27,503 bases of DNA from an uncultured Oscillospiraceae bacterium (lineage in GTDB: Bacteria > Bacillota > Clostridia > Oscillospirales > Oscillospiraceae). Numbering within the stretch: the stretch's first letter is position 1; each line of letters opens with the position of its first letter. The stretch is from contig CAJULZ010000021.1 of assembly GCA_910587205.1 (NCBI GenBank), positions 1 through 27,503 of the forward strand. Reading direction: 5' to 3'. Positions 23,512 to 27,503 of the stretch are shown here, in pieces. The translations under genes were made by a program, and so were the position numbers. The notes under the pieces are model-generated. The model worked only from the letters and a program-made list of their open reading frames with translations, was not told the origin of the DNA and did not search any database.

Positions 23512-24930
23512 TTGGAGTTCAAGACAGTGACCCCGGAGCTGCTGGAACAGCTCCAGGCGGCGGCGCCCGGCCGCGTCCACACCGGGGAGGACATGAAGCC
23601 CGACTACGCCCACGACGAGATGCCCGTTTACGGCCAGCGTATGCCCGGCGCGGTGGTGGAGTGCGCTTCCACCGCAGAGGTGGCGGCGGTGTGCAGGCTC
23701 TGTTATGACAACGGCATCCCCATCATCCCCCGGGGGGCGGGCACCGGGCTGTGCGGCGGCTGCGTACCCCTGTATGGCGGCGTGGTGGTGGACACCCAGA
23801 GGATGAACCGGATCCTGGGCTACGACCTGGATAACTTCACGGTGCGGGTACAGTCCGGCGTCCTGCTCAACGATTTGGCCAACGACTGCTGGGAAAAGGG
23901 CGTGTTCTATCCCCCCGATCCCGGAGAGAAGTTCGCCACCATCGGGGGCAATGTGGCGGTGAACGCCGGGGGGATGCGGGCGGTGAAGTACGGCGCCACC
24001 CGGGACTACGTGCGGGCCATGACGGTGGTGCTGCCCTGCGGCGAGATCGTCCGGCTGGGCGGCGAGGTGTCCAAGACCAGCTCGGGCTACAACCTGCTCC
24101 AGCTCATGGTGGGTTCGGAGGGGACGCTGGGCATCATCACCGAGGTGAGCCTGAAGGTGCTGCCCCAGCCCAAGCAGACCTTCAGCCTGCTGATCCTGTT
24201 CCCCGATCTGGACGCCGCCATCTCCTGCGTGCCCAAGATCAAGATGGCGGGCCTGGACCCGCAGGCGTTGGAGTTTTTGGGCCGGGAGATGGTGCTGGGC
24301 ATCGAGCGGTATCTGGGCAAAACCGTCTACCCCGGCCAGTGCGAGGGGGAGGACGTAGGGGCCTATCTCCTCACCACCTTCGAGTGCGACAGCGAGGAGG
24401 CCATGGACGGCCTGATGGAGAAGGCGGCGGAGCTGTGCTTGGACAACGGGGCCATGGACGTGATGGTGTATGATACGCCGGAGGCCATCCGCAGCGCGTG
24501 GGCGGTGCGGGGCGCGACCCTGGAGGCCATCCTGGCGGAGTTCAAGCAGTCCGACGAGTGCGACGTGGTGGTGCCCATTCCCGGCATACCGGAGTTTGTG
24601 AACTATGTGGTGTCCCTGGAGGACGAGATCGGGCTGGCCGTGCGGGCCAGCGGCCACGCCGGGGACGGGAATGTCCACGTGAACGTGTGCGCCAACGACA
24701 TGGACCCGGACGAGTTTATGGAGCGGGCGGAGCGGTTCATGGCCCTGGCCTACGCCAAGGGCCGGGAGCTGGGCGGCCTGATCTCCGGGGAACACGGCAT
24801 CGGCCACGCCAAGGAGAGCTATCTGGAGGAGGCCCTGGGCGGGACGGTGATGAACCTGATGCGGGGCGTGAAGGCGGCGTTTGATCCCAAGGGGCTGCTG
24901 AATCCCGGCAAGGTGTGCGGCAAGGCATAA
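23512..24930 (+). CDS. FAD-linked 2-hydroxyacid dehydrogenase (GlcD/LctD-like)
   Basis: A 472-residue flavoprotein. The PCMH-type FAD domain (about 30-225) has PRGAGTGLCGGCVPLYGG and DPGEKFATIGGNVAVNAGG. The C-terminal oxidase domain carries the metal-site pieces HAGDGNVHVN and EHGIGHAK. Such enzymes oxidise lactate, glycolate or other 2-hydroxy acids to 2-oxo acids. The start is TTG 23512, with GGAGGG 8 bases upstream; a GTG at 23494 precedes its own site and is rejected. Located directly after EtfB1 and EtfA1, it matches the LctBCD arrangement in which Etf couples the oxidation to NAD+ using ferredoxin. The substrate is probably the same 2-hydroxy acid used by the dehydratase; that is inference. 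Confidence 0.9.
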   Translation: MEFKTVTPELLEQLQAAAPGRVHTGEDMKPDYAHDEMPVYGQRMPGAVVECASTAEVAAVCRLCYDNGIPIIPRGAGTGLCGGCVPLYGGVVVDTQRMNRILGYDLDNFTVRVQSGVLLNDLANDCWEKGVFYPPDPGEKFATIGGNVAVNAGGMRAVKYGATRDYVRAMTVVLPCGEIVRLGGEVSKTSSGYNLLQLMVGSEGTLGIITEVSLKVLPQPKQTFSLLILFPDLDAAISCVPKIKMAGLDPQALEFLGREMVLGIERYLGKTVYPGQCEGEDVGAYLLTTFECDSEEAMDGLMEKAAELCLDNGAMDVMVYDTPEAIRSAWAVRGATLEAILAEFKQSDECDVVVPIPGIPEFVNYVVSLEDEIGLAVRASGHAGDGNVHVNVCANDMDPDEFMERAERFMALAYAKGRELGGLISGEHGIGHAKESYLEEALGGTVMNLMRGVKAAFDPKGLLNPGKVCGKA

Positions 24931-24978
24931 ATTGGAGCGTTCCGCGACGCGGGACGCGCGGCAGAAGGAGGAACCGAT

Positions 24979-26121
24979 ATGATACTGAGCGAGAAGCACC
25001 AAATGCTGCGCAAGCTGTACCGGCAGTTCGCGCAAGACGAGTTCACCGACGAGCTGCTGGACCGCCTGGAGGAGACAGGCGAGTTTGACCGGGCCATCCA
25101 TGACAAAATGGCGGGGTGCGGCTTCATGGGGGTGAAGATCCCGGTGGAGTACGGCGGCAGCGGCGGCGACAGCCTGGCCTATGCCATGATGGTGGAGGAA
25201 TTTGCCCGGGTGTCCCCGGTGCTGTCCATCTACGCCAACACCTCCAACTCCCTGGGGGGCGGGCCGCTGATGTTCTGCGGCACCGAGGAGCAGAAACGGA
25301 AATACCTTGTCCCCTGCGCCAGGGGGGAGAAGATCATTGTGTTCGCGCTCACCGAGCCGGGGGCGGGCTCCGACGCGGGGGGCACCCTCACCACCGCTGT
25401 CCAGGATGGGGACTGTTTCGTCCTCAACGGGCGCAAGACCTTCATCTCCGGCGCGCCCTTCGCGGATTACGCCATCGTGTACGCCAAGACCGATCCCGCC
25501 CAGAAGGGCTCCAAGGGGATCTCCATGTTCATCGTGGACATGAAGCTCCCCGGCGTGTCCTGCGGTAAGCCGGAGCACAAGATGGGTATCATCGGCTACC
25601 CCACCAGCGACATCATTCTGGAGGACGTGCGGGTGCACAAGTCCGACCTGCTGGGCCCGCTGCACAAGGGCTTCGCCACCGCTATGAAAACCCTGGACGG
25701 GGGCCGTCTGGGCATGGCGGCCCAGGCGCTGGGTATCGCCCAGGGCTGCCTGGACGAGTCGGTCAAGTACGCCAAGGAGCGCAAGCAGTTCGGCAAACCC
25801 ATCGCCAAATTCCAGGCCGTCAGCTTCATGATCGCCGACATGGCCACCGAGATCGAGGCCGCCCGGCAGCTCATCTACTCCACCGCCGTGCGCAAGGACG
25901 CGGGGGACCCGGACAGCTCCAAGCTGTGCGCCATGTGCAAGCTGTATGCCGCCGAGATGTGTAACCGGGCGGCGTACAAGGCCGTCCAGATCCACGGCGG
26001 GTACGGCTACATCAAGGAATACAAGGTGGAACGGTTCTACCGGGACGCCCGGATCACCAGCATCTACGAGGGCACCTCCCAGGTGCAGCAGATGGTGATC
26101 TCCGGCAGCCTGTTGAAATAA
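24979..26121 (+). CDS. Acyl-CoA dehydrogenase 2
   Basis: A 380-residue acyl-CoA dehydrogenase with VFALTEPGAGSDAGG, RKQFGKPIAKFQA, IHGGYGYIKEY and catalytic Glu364 in SIYEGTSQVQQ. AGAAGGAGG precedes the ATG. It is followed 14 bases later by EtfB2 and then EtfA2, the same order as carCDE (caffeyl-CoA reductase with Etf) in Acetobacterium woodii and as bcd-etfBA clusters. It most likely reduces an enoyl-CoA with electrons from NADH via bifurcating Etf. Its presence beside a second Acd-Etf set is unusual. Confidence 0.93.
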   Translation: MILSEKHQMLRKLYRQFAQDEFTDELLDRLEETGEFDRAIHDKMAGCGFMGVKIPVEYGGSGGDSLAYAMMVEEFARVSPVLSIYANTSNSLGGGPLMFCGTEEQKRKYLVPCARGEKIIVFALTEPGAGSDAGGTLTTAVQDGDCFVLNGRKTFISGAPFADYAIVYAKTDPAQKGSKGISMFIVDMKLPGVSCGKPEHKMGIIGYPTSDIILEDVRVHKSDLLGPLHKGFATAMKTLDGGRLGMAAQALGIAQGCLDESVKYAKERKQFGKPIAKFQAVSFMIADMATEIEAARQLIYSTAVRKDAGDPDSSKLCAMCKLYAAEMCNRAAYKAVQIHGGYGYIKEYKVERFYRDARITSIYEGTSQVQQMVISGSLLK

Positions 26122-26135
26122 GGGAGGGGAACGAC

Positions 26136-26939
26136 ATGAAATTCATTGTCTGCGTGAAGCAGGTGCCCGACACCTCCGGCAAGGTGGCCGTGAAGGCGGA
26201 CGGCACCATGGATCGGGCGTCCATGGCGGCCATCACCAACCCGGACGATTTGAACGCGGTGGAAGCTGCGCTGTCTCTCAAGGACGCTAATCCGGAGGCC
26301 AAGGTGGTGCTGGTGTCCATGGGCCCGCCCCCCGCCGCCGGGATGCTGCGGGAGCTGCTGGCCATGGGCTGCGACGAGGCCATTTTAGTGTCCGGCCGGG
26401 AGTTCGGCGGTTCCGACACCTTCGCCACCTCCCAGATCCTGGCCGCCGCCATCGCCCACCTGGGGCTGGAGGAGGATGACATCATTTTCTGCGGCCGGCA
26501 GGCCATCGACGGCGACACCGCCCAGGTGGGGCCGCAGATCGCCGAGAAGCTGGACATCCCCCAGGTGTCCTACGCCGCCGGGCTGGAGCTGGAAGGCAGG
26601 ACCCTCACGGTGAAGCGGATGCTGGAGGACGGCTACATGACCATTGAAACCCGCACCCCCTGCCTGATCACGTGTATCAAAGAGCTGAACACCCCTCGCT
26701 ACATGACAGTGCGGGGGATTCTGGAGTGCGATCAGAAGCCGTACACCGTGTACGATTATGAAGCCCTCAAGGACGAGCCCCTCATTGAGGCGGATACCAT
26801 TGGGCTGAAGGGTTCCCCCACCAACGTGTATAAGTCCTTCTCGCCTCCGGTGAAGGGCGCGGGCGTCATGCTGGAGGGTTCCGGCAAGGAGACGGTGGCA
26901 AAGCTGTTTGCCGCGCTGGCGGAACGGCACATCATTTGA
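26136..26939 (+). CDS. Electron transfer flavoprotein beta subunit 2 (bifurcating type likely)
   Basis: A 267-residue EtfB starting KFIVCVKQVPDTSGKV. It has CGRQAIDGDTAQVGPQIAEKL, the loop typical of bifurcating EtfB proteins such as CarD, and a C-terminal arm suited to wrap around EtfA. GGGAGGGG precedes the ATG. It lies between acyl-CoA dehydrogenase 2 and EtfA2 with short gaps. The bifurcating assignment rests on this motif and on neighbours and is not proven. Confidence 0.92.
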   Translation: MKFIVCVKQVPDTSGKVAVKADGTMDRASMAAITNPDDLNAVEAALSLKDANPEAKVVLVSMGPPPAAGMLRELLAMGCDEAILVSGREFGGSDTFATSQILAAAIAHLGLEEDDIIFCGRQAIDGDTAQVGPQIAEKLDIPQVSYAAGLELEGRTLTVKRMLEDGYMTIETRTPCLITCIKELNTPRYMTVRGILECDQKPYTVYDYEALKDEPLIEADTIGLKGSPTNVYKSFSPPVKGAGVMLEGSGKETVAKLFAALAERHII

Positions 26940-26952
26940 GGAGGGCGGAAAA

Positions 26953-27503
26953 ATGGCGAAGTTTGTGAATACCGATCCCAACGCCTTCCGGGGCGTGTGG
27001 GTGTTCTGCGAGCAGCGGGAGGGGGAGCTGAACCCCACCGATTTTGAACTGCTCAGCGAAGGCCGGAAGCTGGCGGACGACCTGGGCGTGGAGCTGTGCG
27101 GCCTGCTGCTGGGCGACAAGGTGGAGGGCCTGGCCAAGGAGCTGGGCGGCTACGGCGCAGACCGGGTGTATGTGTGCCAGGACCCGCTGCTGAGGTACTA
27201 TACCACCGACGCCTACACCAAGGCGATCTGCGACGTGGTGATGGAGAAAAAGCCGGAGATTGTGCTCATCGGCGCCACGAACATTGGGCGGGATCTGGGT
27301 CCCCGGTGTGCTGCCCGGCTGCACACCGGTCTGACGGCGGATTGCACCCACCTGGATGTGGACGTGGGCAAGTACAAGGAATTTCTGAAAAGCACTTCCA
27401 CCCTGGATGTGGACGGGATGAAGTTTGACGAGAGCGACCGGGGCCTGAAAATGACCCGTCCGGCCTTCGGCGGCCACCTGATGGCCACCATCATCTGCCC
27501 CCG
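26953..27503 (+). CDS. Electron transfer flavoprotein alpha subunit 2, 3' end outside window
   Basis: An open frame from ATG 26953, with GAGGAGGG just upstream, runs off the window end, giving about 183 residues. The sequence starts MAKFVNTDPNAFRGVWVFCE and contains IVLIGATNIGRDLGPRCAARL and TGLTADCT, which are typical of the EtfA N-terminal domain. The FAD-binding C-terminus is beyond the window. It begins directly with the Etf fold, so there is no N-terminal ferredoxin extension. Partner of EtfB2. Confidence 0.92.
   Translation, partial: MAKFVNTDPNAFRGVWVFCEQREGELNPTDFELLSEGRKLADDLGVELCGLLLGDKVEGLAKELGGYGADRVYVCQDPLLRYYTTDAYTKAICDVVMEKKPEIVLIGATNIGRDLGPRCAARLHTGLTADCTHLDVDVGKYKEFLKSTSTLDVDGMKFDESDRGLKMTRPAFGGHLMATIICP

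Noticed and set aside
22927..25995. Very long minus-strand open frame (about 1,020 codons) opposite the Etf and dehydrogenase genes
   Set aside because: It is antisense to strongly recognisable proteins, its translation is low-complexity His/Gln/Gly/Val-rich and has no domain; it is a by-product of GC-rich codon use.

Overview
The window is high-GC Firmicutes-type DNA. AGGAGG ribosome-binding sites, GTG and TTG starts, an HPK10/LytTR two-component pair, Etf-dependent acyl-CoA dehydrogenases and an oxygen-sensitive 2-hydroxyacyl-CoA dehydratase all suggest an anaerobic clostridial bacterium, plausibly a gut Oscillospiraceae relative. The species assignment is inference.

Region A (1-4046) is a decayed mobile-element edge. 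It holds a truncated unknown gene on the minus strand, a visibly AT-rich six-segment membrane protein gene, and a hairpin-rich gap resembling a transfer or mobilisation region. These are followed by an XRE regulator with a strong promoter, a large serine recombinase that has lost its catalytic-core middle, a DUF1801/YdhG-like gene and a CHAP-domain remnant.

Region B (4047-10860, minus strand) reads from right to left as MFS permease, esterase-fold protein, MBL-fold hydrolase, MatC/SLC13-like carboxylate carrier, second MBL-fold hydrolase, then a MATE exporter beyond a hairpin. The esterase-fold protein has Ala where the catalytic Ser should be. The MFS promoter carries a 14-bp direct repeat of 21-bp period just upstream of its -35. 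This closely resembles the VirR box recognised by LytTR regulators.

Region C (11087-13187, plus strand) is divergent from B and encodes an AgrC/VirS-type histidine kinase and a LytTR response regulator. They are the obvious candidates to control B through that box.

Region D (13261 to the window end) opens with a divergent FadR-type GntR regulator. A long plus-strand operon follows: 2-hydroxyacyl-CoA dehydratase activase, dehydratase alpha and beta, a membrane-anchored alpha/beta hydrolase, a family III CoA-transferase, acyl-CoA dehydrogenase 1, EtfB1, EtfA1, an LctD/GlcD-like FAD-linked 2-hydroxyacid dehydrogenase, acyl-CoA dehydrogenase 2, EtfB2 and a partial EtfA2. Matching ACTGGT-N3-ACCAG operators lie at the promoters of both the regulator and the operon, suggesting autoregulated local control.

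Taken together, D looks like a complete reductive 2-hydroxy-acid fermentation route: CoA transfer, alpha/beta-dehydration, then enoyl-CoA reduction through Etf. It also has an Etf-linked flavoprotein for oxidising the 2-hydroxy acid. It resembles the fld/had (Stickland) and lct/car (Acetobacterium) systems combined in one locus. Region B may supply or release the substrate by ester, lactone or thioester hydrolysis and carboxylate uptake. That link, and the substrate itself, are inference.
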